From Polytrichum commune (Eukaryota; Streptophyta; Polytrichopsida; Polytrichales; Polytrichaceae), in NCBI GenBank assembly GCA_950295325.1, contig OX485806.1:10044001-10108000 (forward strand): DNA of 64,000 bases, given 5' to 3'. Below, one piece after another: positions 12,630 through 25,865 of the stretch. The translations under genes were made by a program, and so were the position numbers. Under the pieces are notes generated by a model. That model ran no database searches. It saw nothing but the letters and a program-made list of their open reading frames with translations, and had not been told where the DNA came from. Each line of letters begins with the position of its first letter. Position 1 is the first letter of the stretch.

Positions 12630-12965
12630 TAGATTCATAGTAGGTCCTTATGATCATGTTCACTATTGAGTGTGGAGTAGTTGATAAAATCTAGAGAGGT
12701 ATACCATTAACGATAGTTAGTGTCACTTACTATTCACAATTAGACAATGTCATGACTTTTTGCTAATAATGTAATGTTTACTAAGTAATGTCAATTGTGT
12801 TATATGATGTCCATATAACCTATTTATGCTTCATTTTGTAAATGAAATATACGATAAGAAGTTATAGCATTGCGTAATTCCAAAAAGGAAGTGACACTAA
12901 ATACCATGAACGGTGTAGTTCAATCTTTTTTGAACATGTGTTTCTACGGTGTTTGTTCTTTCATC
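12630..12965 (+). repeat. Dispersed repeat family H, interrupted by a MITE
   Basis: The left part (GTTCACTATTGAGTGTGGAG, 12659 on) and the right part (TTTGAACATGTGTTTCTACG then GGTGTTTGTTCTTTCATC) are contiguous in the uninterrupted copy at 36891-37190. Another copy of the family is at 15889-16130. The 220 bp between them here is the MITE at 12702-12920. Confidence 0.7.
12702..12920. mobile_element. CACTA-like MITE in family H
   Basis: The left end ACCATTAACGATAGTTAGTG followed by TCACTTACTATTCACAATTA is the imperfect inverse of the right end, which runs AGTTATAGCATTGCGTAATT to GACACTAAATACCATGAACG and ends GGTGTAG. It has about 60-bp inverted arms and is ~220 bp long. It is closely related to the element at 15142-15368. 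No coding capacity. Confidence 0.75.
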
Positions 12966-13069
12966 TTAATCTTACCACACACCAATCAAATACAAGTATT
13001 CAATGAATGAAAGTAATCAGATAACACTTGCATAGTTTGAGGTATGCATGCTTACATCAATCACTTTCT

Positions 13070-13260
13070 TAATTAGACACCTATATTTGAATGGGGTGTG
13101 GGGGGGGGGAGGGCTAAGAATGGACACCATAAAGGCATGTGTATAAAAGACATTGGACTATATCCTCAATTTTATTGACTAACTTATACCCATGCATTTG
13201 ATTGATGGGAACTATGTTTTCACTTTAAGAATGAATACACATGCGTGTTTGATAATCGTA
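13070..13260 (+). repeat. Family E fragment with G10 tract
   Basis: ACACCTATATTTGAATGGGG, then G10 at 13100-13109, then AGAATGGACACCATAAAGGC match family E. Confidence 0.6.
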
Positions 13261-15040
13261 CCCAAATTAGGGAAGGTCCGATTTAAGATTCAATTTTTAT
13301 TGATCCTTCATCATAGATTTGATAATGCAACACAAATTATGGTACATGAATATGATCAATAGAAGATAGAGAACAAGAAAAGCACTAACCAACTAACACG
13401 TGCACACCATAATCAATAGTCTGGCCTAAGACAAACAACTACTAGCCCAACCTTAGGAAGTATGGATTTGTAAACCTAAAGAAGTTATCATGGACGAGCC
13501 ACATGCAAGGAAATTTGCTTAGTATGCATTTCAAGGAACATGAAATAACTTTTCAAGTAAAAATATGATACTGTCAATGAAAAGAGCTTTAGCAACATGT
13601 AGATAAACCCTAATAATAAGACTAAATTGTATAGTCGTCAAGTAGATGATGGTGTCACCGGTTGGTGAAGTGGAATGGTTTTTTTCCCATCTACATCGGT
13701 GCACGAGAGCCACTTTTTTTTTTAAAAATAAAATAAAAATCTAGAACTTGTGTTCACGTGGAGCTTGTGATATTTGTATATAACTACCGTGGAGGACTCT
13801 CTATTCCGGAAAGAAAAGGGACGACAACAACAACAACAACAACATCCTCCTCAAAGTTTGTCACATGTCATTCATGCATTGGTTGAGACATGGGTAGCCC
13901 TTAACTTCCCAAGCTCATGAAAGGGTTGTTTTGATTACATTTCACACGCTGCAAGATGTGGAATTTTCATGGGCAAGCTTTGAGGTTACAATGGGATTTA
14001 TTCATGGGATCTTGAAACATGGGAGATGAGTTGTTTTGAGGGGGGAAATGGCCACAAATAACCGTTTAACTTTTTAGATTATAACAATTGAAGGGAGGAA
14101 TACACAAGAGAATGCCATGTTTTACCCCCCCCCCCCTCAACAAGGCCTTTGACCAATAAAATTCACCCAGAGTTGAGCGAGATGCATGTGTGATCCACTA
14201 AATGAGAACAACTCAATAGGTGAGCACATCCACAAATTCTCATGCCAAAATGTGCAAACTACAACATGCTAGTCACCTTGCGTTTGGACTCCGTAAATTA
14301 TCCCATACTTCTAACCACATATATGCAATGAACTCTCTAAAAATTTAAAGAGTGTCCAAATGTTAAACTAAATTGTTGATGTGAGTACAAAGCCATTTTT
14401 ACATGGACATTAAAAAGTATTACCAAAGTAAACATCATTTATGTCCATGCAAAGTTTGCATTGGAGTGGCAACCCTTGATCAAAGTCAACACCCTCACAT
14501 GAACTCCCAACACAACAAAAGCATGATCACTTCCCACATTTACATGTTTTTCCACATTCTAATCATCTCCAAATTGCATGGCTCATGTGTCTATGGGTAA
14601 ATATTCATGTTGGCTTGATGTTTATAGTTATTTTGATTGTGGATGAACATGCTAGGTGGGGTGAATGCAGGGAAGAAATCATCCATCAAGCCAAAACATG
14701 TTGCTTGGGAAGTTAGGGGTTAAGGCCTTGGGTTTAAGTCACCCTTCAATATAGCATCATTGTCGTACCAAAACTATGAATGTTTTCTTAGCATTTCATC
14801 ATTTTGTATTTGAATATGAGTATTTTATAGACTTATAAATGCCCCCGATTTTCAATCCACATGTAAAGTATAGTGGACATGGTAATTCTTGCCCACCTAA
14901 TCTTTCAACCCATAGTAATAGATGTGAAAGGTGTAGTATTAATGACAAACGACCATGTCCACTCTCTTACCATCATCCATGCATGGTGTATGCTCTCTAT
15001 GAAATGTTGAATTGCTTAATTAAATATGCATCTATACTTG
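13261..15040. other. Intergenic, nothing recognised
   Basis: Contains an AAC microsatellite at about 13826-13843 and a C12 run at 14125-14136. No gene supported. Confidence 0.4.
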
Positions 15041-15560
15041 AGTGATGTGTGTTTATATGTGAATCAAAGAACAAATACCAAAATGATATGTGTTTGTAAG
15101 AGATTGGACTACGTGCAGAAATACATTAACAATTCTTGGCTCACTACATTGTTTATGATATCTACTGTCACTTACTATTCGGAGTTACATAGTGCTATAA
15201 CTTTTTGCTAAGAATGTAACTTTTTACCAAGCAAACTCATTTATGTTGTATATCGTCCATATAGCTTACTTAACCATTGTTGGTAACAAATGAAACCCAT
15301 AATGAGTAGTTATAGCCTTGCGTAACTTCAAATAGTAAGTGACTCTAAATACCATAAACGATGTAGTGAACATAATTGAAAGGATCTACATGGTCATTCA
15401 ATGAGAAAAAACAATCTTCACTTTGAGATTGAATAGGAGATTCATATGAGCTCACGAAAACATGAGGAAAAGGGCTATGAGCTAAATTTGGATTTGCTAA
15501 TCATCTTCCACTAATTGTGTTGTCAATAGCCTACGAGAAGTGAGGGTAGAGCGGAAAAAG
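15041..15560 (+). repeat. Family E copy interrupted by a MITE
   Basis: The left half carries AAGAGATTGGACTACGTGCA. The right half carries GGTCATTCAATGAGAAAAAA, CAATCTTCACTTTGAGATTG and CCTACGAGAAGTGAGG. In other copies these halves are contiguous around GGCTCAATAGTCAACAT. Here the MITE at 15142-15368 sits in that spot. Confidence 0.7.
15142..15368. mobile_element. CACTA-like MITE inserted in family E
   Basis: Starts CACTACATTGTTTATG and ends CATAAACGATGTAGTG. The inverted arms extend about 60 bp, to TGCTATAACT on the left and AGTTATAGCC on the right. Length is 227 bp. CACTA at the very ends suggests the En/Spm (CACTA) group, but I cannot find the 3-bp target duplication that group makes, so the assignment is tentative. 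Confidence 0.8.
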
Positions 15561-15888
15561 TGCCAAATCCATTCCCATTTACCCGAGAAGATCAAGAGTG
15601 AGAAAGCCCAAGATTTCATGGAGTATGCTTTTCACTCACCGCATTGTTTCTTGTGCCCCCACGAGGTGTACCTTTTGACTTGAAAAGGGTCATGTACAAG
15701 TCTAGTAAGCTTGGCAATATGACGAGGATCGAAGACCTTGGGCACAACTTTGACGCATTATTTTTGCAAGTGGATGTAACTTATTGCCACTTCCCGTTCT
15801 CACCCCCCCCCCTTGGGAGCTCCTTGAGTTTCTCATCATTTTGCTATGGCATAACATTATTTAGCTTCCGCTTTGTGGCGGCATCTAA
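15561..15888. other. Intergenic, nothing recognised
   Basis: A 109-residue open frame starting at 15644 has no recognisable motif and runs into family H repeat DNA; not called as a gene. A C10 run lies at 15803-15812. Confidence 0.4.
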
Positions 15889-16130
15889 GGTACGTGGGTG
15901 TTATTCGGTTCGTTGTTTTATGTTCTCCGTTTTTACTGGTGAGTTTTTTCCAACGAAATTTGTGTTGTATTAGGAACCTTCGATGAAGCATCAACAAAAA
16001 AATATGATCAAATTACCTTATTCAATTATGATTATTGAAAGTGCATGTTTGTTGATTTCTTAACTAACTACATAGGTCATTCTAATTGCGTTCGTTATTT
16101 GGGTGTGGAGTCGTTGATAAAATAAAAAAA
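15889..16130 (+). repeat. Dispersed repeat family H copy
   Basis: GGTACGTGGGTGTTATTCGG, GATGAAGCATCAACAAAAAA and GTGCATGTTTGTTGATTTCT recur at 36891-37110 and partly at 55930-56090. Confidence 0.65.
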
Positions 16131-16167
16131 TCACACACTGGGAGAAAAATGGTTATAATCCAACCAT

Positions 16168-16335
16168 CTGTTGCAACTTGCCCATTGTAAATCGTCACAA
16201 GAAAATGCATAAGTAAGTTGTTTTGGTTGTCAACTAGAGGTTTTGTGTTGCGGTTTCGGAGAATCGGCAACCCAAAACCTTCGATTGACAACCACAATGA
16301 TTCATTTATGCATTTCCTCACCATGAGTGGCAACA
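16168..16335. repeat. Imperfect hairpin (~70-bp arms)
   Basis: The left arm carries GAAAATGCATAAGTAAGTTG and GGTTGTCAACTAGAGGTTTT. The right arm carries their near complements AAAACCTTCGATTGACAACC and CATTTATGCATTTC. The loop is about 14 bp. The strand pairing is visible over ~70 bp with scattered mismatches. It could be a foldback MITE or a small-RNA precursor; sequence alone does not decide. Confidence 0.7.
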
Positions 16336-17091
16336 TATGGCTGGAATGGACATGTTCTCTCTTAGTGGACTAAATTAGTCCCTCCGAAACATGTGTTTTT
16401 GAGGTGTTTGTTCTTCGATCCTCACCAAACCACACACCAATCAAATATAGGCATCCACCTTAGAAAAGTAATTGAATAACACCCACACCTTATGTAATCC
16501 CCCACATTTATGAAGGAGTTACAATGAAATTTTATTTTTATTTAAAAAAAACCCTTACGAGGTCAAGGGTTGATTCATTCTAGCTATATTTATTAGACTA
16601 GATTGGGATTTCTTATGCCATTTTCAAGGTTGAGCTAAAACCATCCATTTCGAAGGCTATGAAAAAGTTCACTGACACCATGAGTCCTTAGCAACACGTG
16701 AATCACCTCCAATCTTTGCTTTGCACTCCAAATGATGGTATCCACTTGTGCCGATTATATCTTCCACGTAACTCTCCTAAGTATGTGCAATCGATGAATC
16801 CTAATACATCCAACCCCCCCTCGGATTACATCCTCTGATAAGTGGCTTACCTTGGCCTCTTAGTTGAATTTATGAAAGTGCTTGTGAATTCCCCTTTGTG
16901 TAATTTCTCAATTAATTTGCTCCGGTGCAACTTTAGTTCATTTCCTTTTAAAACTCTAATTGGAACACCCTCGAGTCCTTGGTGAATTGGAACGTGGGTT
17001 GCCCTCTACTTGAAGACCCTCTACTTGAAGACCCTCTACTTGAAGACTTGAGCCAATGAGTGCGAGTGTCTACCACCTTTGTTGAAAATTG
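16336..17091. other. Intergenic with a 15-bp triple repeat
   Basis: CCCTCTACTTGAAGA is repeated three times in tandem at about 17003-17047. No gene supported in the rest. Confidence 0.5.
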
Positions 17092-17099
17092 ACTTTATA

Positions 17100-17432
17100 C
17101 ACCAAGGGTGCCAACACTAATGGTAGAACACTAGTGCATCGTGGGAGCCAACACTAATGTTAGAACCTAATGCACCGGGGGTGCCAACATTGATTTTAGA
17201 ACCCTAATGCACCGTGGGTGCCAACACTGATTTTAGAACCCTAATGCGCCGTGGGTGCCAACACTGATTTTAGAACCCTAATGCGCCGTGGGTGCCAACA
17301 CTGATTTTAGAACCCTAGTGCACCGTGGGTGCCAACATTGATTTTGAAACCCTAATGCACCGTGGGTGCCAACACTAATTTTGAAGCCCTAATACACCGT
17401 GGGTGCCAACACTAATTTTAGAATCTCAATGG
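17100..17432 (+). repeat. 37-bp minisatellite, about nine copies
   Basis: The core GTGGGTGCCAACACTGATTT recurs every 37 bp. Inner copies are nearly identical and outer copies are more diverged, for example GAAGCCCTAATACACC on the right. 37 is not a multiple of three and all frames contain stops, so it does not encode a repeat protein. Confidence 0.9.
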
Positions 17433-17999
17433 ACTTGTGGAATAGCATTGATGTGACTAGAAGAGATGGATGACACCGCACATCATCCATCAATCCTTCT
17501 TGTTACATACCTCAAGTTTTCAATTTTATTTTATATTTCTTTTGGCCATGCACATGATGAAAGTGAATCCCGTCAAAGGCCTTGACATTTGGAGGAGAGA
17601 CAAGTGGCGATGTATACTTAAAGTGCTCTCGTGAACATGGCCCACAAGGCCCACACTCATGCCCACCCGCCACCTTACTCCCCTCCTTCCGCCCTTCTCT
17701 CATTATCACACCCCGGCCGCACTTGAGCATTAAACCGCAAGAAAGAGAAAAGAACAATGAGGGGTTTGTCCAACTTGCCACACTCATCAAGATATGTGAA
17801 TCATGACCGAATGGCACTTGGCTTGAATCTAAATCGGATATAGCACTTTGGCCCGCATTTGCCGCGGAGTGGGTGAGGTGAGGCCATCTCACACTCTTTG
17901 CATTGGGCCCCCCCCTCAAGGTAAAGAAAAATTGGGTGTTGGGTTGGTTCCCGTCTTTTAATTTGCACCATTCATGTATCTATAACGAGCATTTTCACA
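17433..17999. other. Intergenic, GC-richer patch
   Basis: A 135-residue open frame on the minus strand (17919-17512) lies in this patch. I recognise no domain in it and there is no splice-linked neighbour, so it is not called as a gene. Confidence 0.35.
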
Positions 18000-18295
18000 T
18001 GTTTTGATGTCACCAAGGTATGGATATTGAAGGGCATTTTTGTTTTCGATAAGACATTTGGGTTTGTAACTGTGCAAGAAGTTCTAGACTTAAGTAAAGG
18101 TACCCTAGTATCAGTATGGTTCACAATGGTGTTGACCCAAATAGTATCTCAAGGAGAAGAGATTCTCTCACCTTGAGATAACTAACAAGTATCGAATTTG
18201 ACGAGATTTACAATTTAGATACCCACATGTAAGGTCTTTGATATCATTGCTGATGTTAATTATTGATACCATGTATTTACCTATACACCGGTTCA
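18000..18295 (-). repeat. Dispersed repeat family F, inverted copy
   Basis: Read on the minus strand it carries ATGGTATCAATAATTAACAT and CAAAGACCTTACATGTGGG, matching the copy at 38050-38410. GGTATC/GATACC motifs are scattered through the element on both strands. Confidence 0.5.
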
Positions 18296-18502
18296 ACATT
18301 GGCAAAACCATATTCAATTATATTCTACCACAAAAAAAAATACTTCTCGAAGCTTGGTTGATTTCGGAAATAAGGTCAAATACACTAGATGTATTGGGTA
18401 TTTTGATATAAACTTTGGCTCATGTGTAGCAAGCATGAATTGAGAGTCTCTTTGTCCGCATGCTATTTCCCCATGTTCAAGGAAGCATGTTAGAACGTAA
18501 CA

Positions 18503-19136
18503 AACTACACAATTTATGGTATTTAGCGTCACATACACTATTTGCGAAAGGGCTTAGCTAGATGCTTAGAGGTCTAAAAGTATCACGTATGCTAATTGCC
18601 GATATGATACTATACGTCAACACAAATAATGTTTTTTTAAGTGAAAACTCATTTACATTATGACATTTAGCGTAGCACAATGAGATACTAGAGATGATAG
18701 TGTTGTGTTTTAGTATGTAAGAGGAAGACATTCTTGAGCATGTTAATGCCAATCGTCATTTGCTGTACACTTTAGTCAACTTGGAAACCATTGTGTAACA
18801 TTGGCATACACCTCCTGACATTGTTGAACGTACTCATGCCAAAGAAATCAATAAGTGCACTTGAACGCCAAGTTTCATGAGGTGACATTGATAGTGAAGA
18901 TGTTGATCATTAGTGTAATTTAGCACACGCCTCAACCATTATGTAACATAGGCATACACCTCATAACATTGTTGAATGTACCCATGCCAATAAACTTAGA
19001 AACACACTTAAACAACAAGTGTCATGAGGTGAAATTGACGGTGAAGTTGTTGACTGTTAGTGTAACCTAACATACGCCTCAAAATAAAGTCAATGACACT
19101 ATTACGTTTGTGACACTAAACCATAAACGGTGTAAG
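18503..19136 (+). mobile_element. CACTA-like non-autonomous element with internal tandem repeat
   Basis: The left end ACTACACAATTTATGGTATT and the right end GACACTAAACCATAAACGG followed by TGTAAG are inverted complements of the same consensus as the MITE at 15142. Inside, a ~147-bp unit is tandemly repeated, shown by GTAACATTGGCATACACCTC (~18795) against GTAACATAGGCATACACCTC (~18942). A related third start lies near 19060. No coding capacity is visible. Confidence 0.75.
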
Positions 19137-20179
19137 TCAATGAGGCTTGTGTGTGTCATTGTTGTAGAAGTCCGGTTAATGGGAGTGGTGGTGGTTCAAA
19201 AACCCCACATGGCCCCCCGCATGCATAAAGTTAGTATGTGCACAAAATAGGGTATTCTCGACCCTTGTTAAGACAATGAGACACACGCTCACCACTCATG
19301 TGTGTGTGGGGTATTCTTCATTTGGTTCATGGCCCAAGCATCCGATGCCAATCCACCTATCGAGTTCAAAAGCACACGCACTAAACATTTAAAAATAACT
19401 AATGCTATGTAGCACACATCCAAAAATTACTCAATCTTTAATCAACTTCTCTTCATGCCTACATACACATGTGGTATATGTTGCATATGAAAAGACGTCA
19501 ACCTTGTTTTTCCAACTTGGTTTTCTTGGATAAACCCTACCATTTCTAAGTAGAAGAATGTGAAGATTGACTAAATAATCACTAAAACATGAAAAAAGTA
19601 AGATGTTAGATTTTCTTTCACAAATATGTTGCCAACAGGTTTAAAGATATAGTAGAAGTCTCACAATGTTTTCAATTATTTGTTGCAAAAACTACATGAT
19701 AACACAATTTTATCACATATAGTTTTTTAATTTGTAAGGTGTGGTAAACACACTCTAGGCTTGCATATGAGCTCGCAGCTATGATGAAGGTGAAGAATCT
19801 CTCATTTATGCCAACACATGCGGTTGGCGTCATGTCTCCCTCACTCTCTTTAGGGAGTGACTTCTATCAGTGAGTGGTGGGTGTATAGGATTAGGTTTTG
19901 GATATTGACTGTCTTTTGTTAGGAACGAGACTCTAGTGATAGTAGAGAAGACAACTTAGCATAACAAACCCCAAGATCCAAATGCAATAAATTCACAAAC
20001 CCTATGGAGGGTGTGTTTTTACTAGACCCCTTTTACCTTTATAAAATTGGTGGGTGGGGGGTACCCAACTCAAAGAGCAAGACATTTCAAGTAGCCCTAG
20101 TTGTTGGCCTATCTATGTAAGTTAGTCCTTTTTATGTTCAATAGCGTTATGAGGTGGATGTCTATGTTTCACAATGGTC
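19137..20179. other. Intergenic, nothing recognised
   Basis: No gene, RNA or repeat recognised. Confidence 0.4.
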
Positions 20180-20515
20180 TACAAGTTGACCAAAGTGTAC
20201 ACAAATGATAGTTGCCATTAGTATGCCGAAGAATATCTTCCTCTTGCATACTAAAATGTAAATGCATGACGCTTGCCATTAGTAAGCTCAAATATCTTCC
20301 CCTTGCATGCACAAATCCAAGACTATCATCTAACATATCCCAATGTGTTACTTTACATGTCATATATAAATTCCACTTTAAAAAAAGGTTACGTATGTTG
20401 ACGAATGAAATCATATCAACAATTAGCGGACATAACACTTTGATACCTCTAAGCATTAAGTGTAGGCCCTTTGCAAATAGTGTACGTGACACTAAACACC
20501 ATAAACGGTGTAGTG
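20180..20515 (-). mobile_element. CACTA-like element, truncated, inverted relative to 18503
   Basis: Its right end on the plus strand is GACACTAAACACCATAAACG followed by GTGTAGTG. Read on the minus strand it matches 18503-18785, including CACTATTTGC, GCTTAGAGGT and ACACTTTGGTCAACTTG. The second terminus is missing. Open frames of 117-128 residues on both strands here are shadows of this repeat. Confidence 0.75.
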
Positions 20516-20879
20516 AGCATATCGACATGTGGATTCGGTTGTCCTCACAATACATAGATTTTTAACACTTACCCAACTCCAAAATTACCATGAAAGACCC
20601 AATTGAGATTAAAAACAAACCACAAACTTGGGAAGGGCATGTAAAAATCAGTTGGAGGCACACAACTCCAAGGCCAAGACATCTCAAAGTAGAATGGTAG
20701 GGATATCAACAGTAGTCCTCGCAAAAGATAGATTCTCAAAACTTACTTGACTCCAAAATTTACCCTAAAATAACTCCAAATTGGTTCACTAAGACCCAAT
20801 TGAGATTAATTGATCACACCCCTATGAAGGGCATGTTTCTACTAAAGTTAGGGAACCCTTATTCGGTTGTTTTTCTTAT
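20516..20879. other. Intergenic, nothing recognised
   Basis: Two short similar segments (ACTCCAAAATTACC near 20576 and ACTCCAAAATTTACC near 20750) hint at a small duplication. No gene. Confidence 0.4.
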
Positions 20880-21470
20880 CAACACATCTATATTTGAGTG
20901 AGTACATGGTTTGGTGCGGCTGCCCTGGGCTAAATCACATTTGTGTTCGGCTGGGTCCTGCCCACGCCTCTTTCACTGTCCGGTCTTCCTGCCTGCACTT
21001 GTTTGAGAACTCCTCCTCGTTGGGAACCAATGTCACAATACCCGGTCAAAATTACAAACTATTCAAGTTAACATCACTTTCGTCATTCCCAAGTTACTCG
21101 ATGGAGCTCCTTCACATGCCAAAGGAGCTTAATGGCTTAAGTGACCGGGTATTGTCACATTGGTTCCCAACGAGGAAGAGTTCCCACGCAGGTGTGGGCA
21201 GGAAGACCGGGTAGTGAAAGAGACGTGAGAGGGGCAGGGCCCAACTGAACACAAATGTGATCTAGCCCGGGACGGTGCGACTTCAAAAATGCATACCAAA
21301 AAGACATCCGTTCAAAAGAAAATGAATCGAATGCTTAAAATACAATAACCAAATCATGATAATAATAATAATAATAATAATAATATTGGGGGGGGGCTAT
21401 ATGACCATTAGACGAGCACGAGAACATCAACTTTGAAAATGAATAAGGTATTGCAACCAACTTCAAAAAT
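20880..21470 (+). repeat. Family E copy interrupted by a foldback element
   Basis: Left flank ATCTATATTTGAGTGAGTAC; right flank CATACCAAAAAGACATCCGT, an AAT triplet microsatellite at 21359-21384, a G9 run at 21388-21396, then CTATATGACCATTAGACGAG. In other family E copies the two flanks are contiguous. Confidence 0.7.
20921..21273. mobile_element. Foldback element with ~130-bp inverted arms
   Basis: The arms are 20921-21047 and about 21141-21273, separated by a ~93-bp loop. Near-identical inverted blocks include ATCACATTTGTGTTC, CTCGTTGGGAACCAATGT and CAATACCCGGTCA. Flanks are GGTGCGGC (20913-20920) and GGTGCGAC (21274-21281), an 8-bp duplication with one mismatch. No coding capacity. The transcript of either strand would form a long hairpin. 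Confidence 0.85.
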
Positions 21471-22071
21471 TACAAGGAAGGTGGCTACAGTTTCGTTTCG
21501 GATACCTAAACCATCTTGTAGTAAACACGTTTTACCAAGCCTAGGAGAGCGGGCAGGTCAGAAGAAGAAAAAAGGTAACCATTTAAGACCCATCCACCGT
21601 ACACTATCATGTTCACCATGGTGAAATCGGTGGGAGCTCAAAGGCGGCCCTGGCGGGTCATCTTGAGGAGTACTTGCAACTGCTAACTTTAGCATGCAGG
21701 AATACCACCACGTGGATTTAATTGTCCTGACAAATGTACAGGTGGCGAGCTTTATAGCTCGGGTTAGTTACTTGTCCGCGAATCTGCCGACGCCACATAG
21801 GCAGCCACTGTGGCCTCTTACAGGTAGCACTTCCGACGAATATTATTACTATTTGTTAAGGCTTCTTATGTTTTTTGCGGAGTCGCATTCTTCCGGCTTT
21901 TGTAAAGTAAATTATGTTCAAGACTGGCTGCTGCAGTGACCATAGCTAGTACGGGTCTAGAATATTCCGGTGAATTCCCAGAGTCCTCTGATGGGAGAAT
22001 TTGACTTTCAACTCATTAATTTGGGCTCCCCCCCCCCAACCAACCAACACTATGTTACAGAGGGCCACTTC
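21471..22071. other. Intergenic, nothing recognised
   Basis: No gene supported. A C10 run lies at 22028-22037. Confidence 0.4.
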
Positions 22072-22562
22072 ACACATGAGCCAAGAGCCGTGACCATGAA
22101 ATTGTGAGAGCCCAAAAGAAAAGTGTCCAAAGGCCGTCCCAACACACCTCCACAATCATGTAGTGTGGTCACGGACCCTCAAGTGTAGTGTGGAGCCCTA
22201 TGTGACCGGTCCCTCAACCAAATGTTGTTTCAAGGGATTTCTATTCATGCGGGTCCTCACGCATGATGAAATAGAATAAATCAACGGTTGCGAGGGTTTG
22301 GAGTGCCATGGTGTCTTGGTTTTGTGTTAGGCCTATCTCCAAGAACCGGTTTTTGAAAGTAGTCCAAGTGACCATGAAACATGATCCATTTGATGTCATG
22401 CAAGATTCCATGTAGATTTTGCATCCATCTTGCATTCACATGCTCCGTTGGTCCCTCAAGCGCACTGTGAAGCGAACTTGGACCGGCCCCACCTTTTTCC
22501 ACCAATGAGAGTGCTTGAAGTGTAATGGTCACGGGCTCTCAGCCTCGCGTGTGAAGTGGCCC
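22072..22562 (+). mobile_element. Tourist/Harbinger-like element, full length
   Basis: Starts GGGCCACTTCACACATGAGC and ends GCGTGTGAAGTGGCCC, 491 bp. Terminal inverted repeats extend inward through GAGCC.GTGACCA. It is followed by TTAC and preceded by TTACAGA, so a TTA-type target is possible but not clean. It is the reference copy for 3105, 26799, 42165 and 59599. No transposase frame is present. Confidence 0.8.
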
Positions 22563-24949
<2,387 letters not shown>

Positions 24950-25270
24950 CATTATATTGGAGTGGAGTGTGATGAGGTGTGCATCCAAGAACGGCCGTTG
25001 AAAACACATGTGTTTGGCATATTCGACTACATGTTCATAATATAGTGACCAATCTAGGTTCAATAATCAACATTTTTTTTTCTAGGGAGGGAACCTATAT
25101 GACCATTTAATGAGCATGAGAATCTTCACTTTGGCAATGAATAAGATATTCATATGAGCTTGGATAAGTATAAGGAAAGTTTCTACAACCTTCTTTTAGA
25201 TTTGCTAAGCATCTCGTATCAATTGGGTGTTTCATATCCTAGGAGAAGTAGGCTAGTCGCTAAACAAAAA
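24950..25270 (+). repeat. Family E copy
   Basis: ATGACCATTTAATGAGCATG, AATCTTCACTTTGGCAATGA and CATATCCTAGGAGAAGTAGG define the family. The poly-G position is occupied by a T-rich tract followed by AGGGAGGG. Confidence 0.65.
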
Positions 25271-25540
25271 GACCATCTGAGACCCATCCACCATAATGTA
25301 TAGGGCTTGGGGTTTGTGGCATGTCGAGTCTACGTAAACTCATCCATCGTGGATGTATGGGCTCTTGTAAAAAGAAGGTTCATAATATTTGAGAATTGTT
25401 TCAGTTCATTTCATGCATCTAAATAAAATTTGAACACTATATAATAGATTATTGTTCTCCCTCTTTAGTATGACACCTTTCAAAAACACAACAAATTTGT
25501 ATTATTGAGGTGTCGCAACTTAAGGTAGATGTATCTTAAA

Positions 25541-25865
25541 TGGTTATACTTTTTGACTAGTCCGGTTCTCCTAAGATATGAAACATGCGAATGCTACAAG
25601 ATGGTTATCAATTCCAAATCTACATCGTAGCCACTTTCCTCGCAATTCTAAGGAACTCATATGACTATCTCATTCATTATCACAGTGAAGATTTTCAAGC
25701 TCATTAAATGGTCAAATAGGTCACCAATAATAATATTGACTATTGAGCCTGTAATGGTTATCATATTATGAGCACAATAGCCCAATATCTCTCTAACACA
25801 TATGTCTATGCTATTTGTTCTTGGATCGACATGCCACTCAAAAGATAGGTGTCCCAATAAAAGAA
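25541..25865 (-). repeat. Family E copy, inverted
   Basis: Read on the minus strand: ATCTTCACTGTGATAATGAA, CCATTTAATGAGCTTGAAAA and ATATCTTAGGAGAACCGG. It lies ~270 bp from the plus-strand copy, so the pair forms a large inverted repeat. Confidence 0.65.

Noticed and set aside
17512-17919. 135-residue open frame on the minus strand in a GC-richer patch
   Set aside because: No family resemblance. The surroundings are repeats, and composition alone explains the open frame.
20169-20565. Overlapping 117- and 128-residue frames on both strands
   Set aside because: Both lie on a CACTA-like repeat whose homologous copy at 18503 does not preserve either frame.
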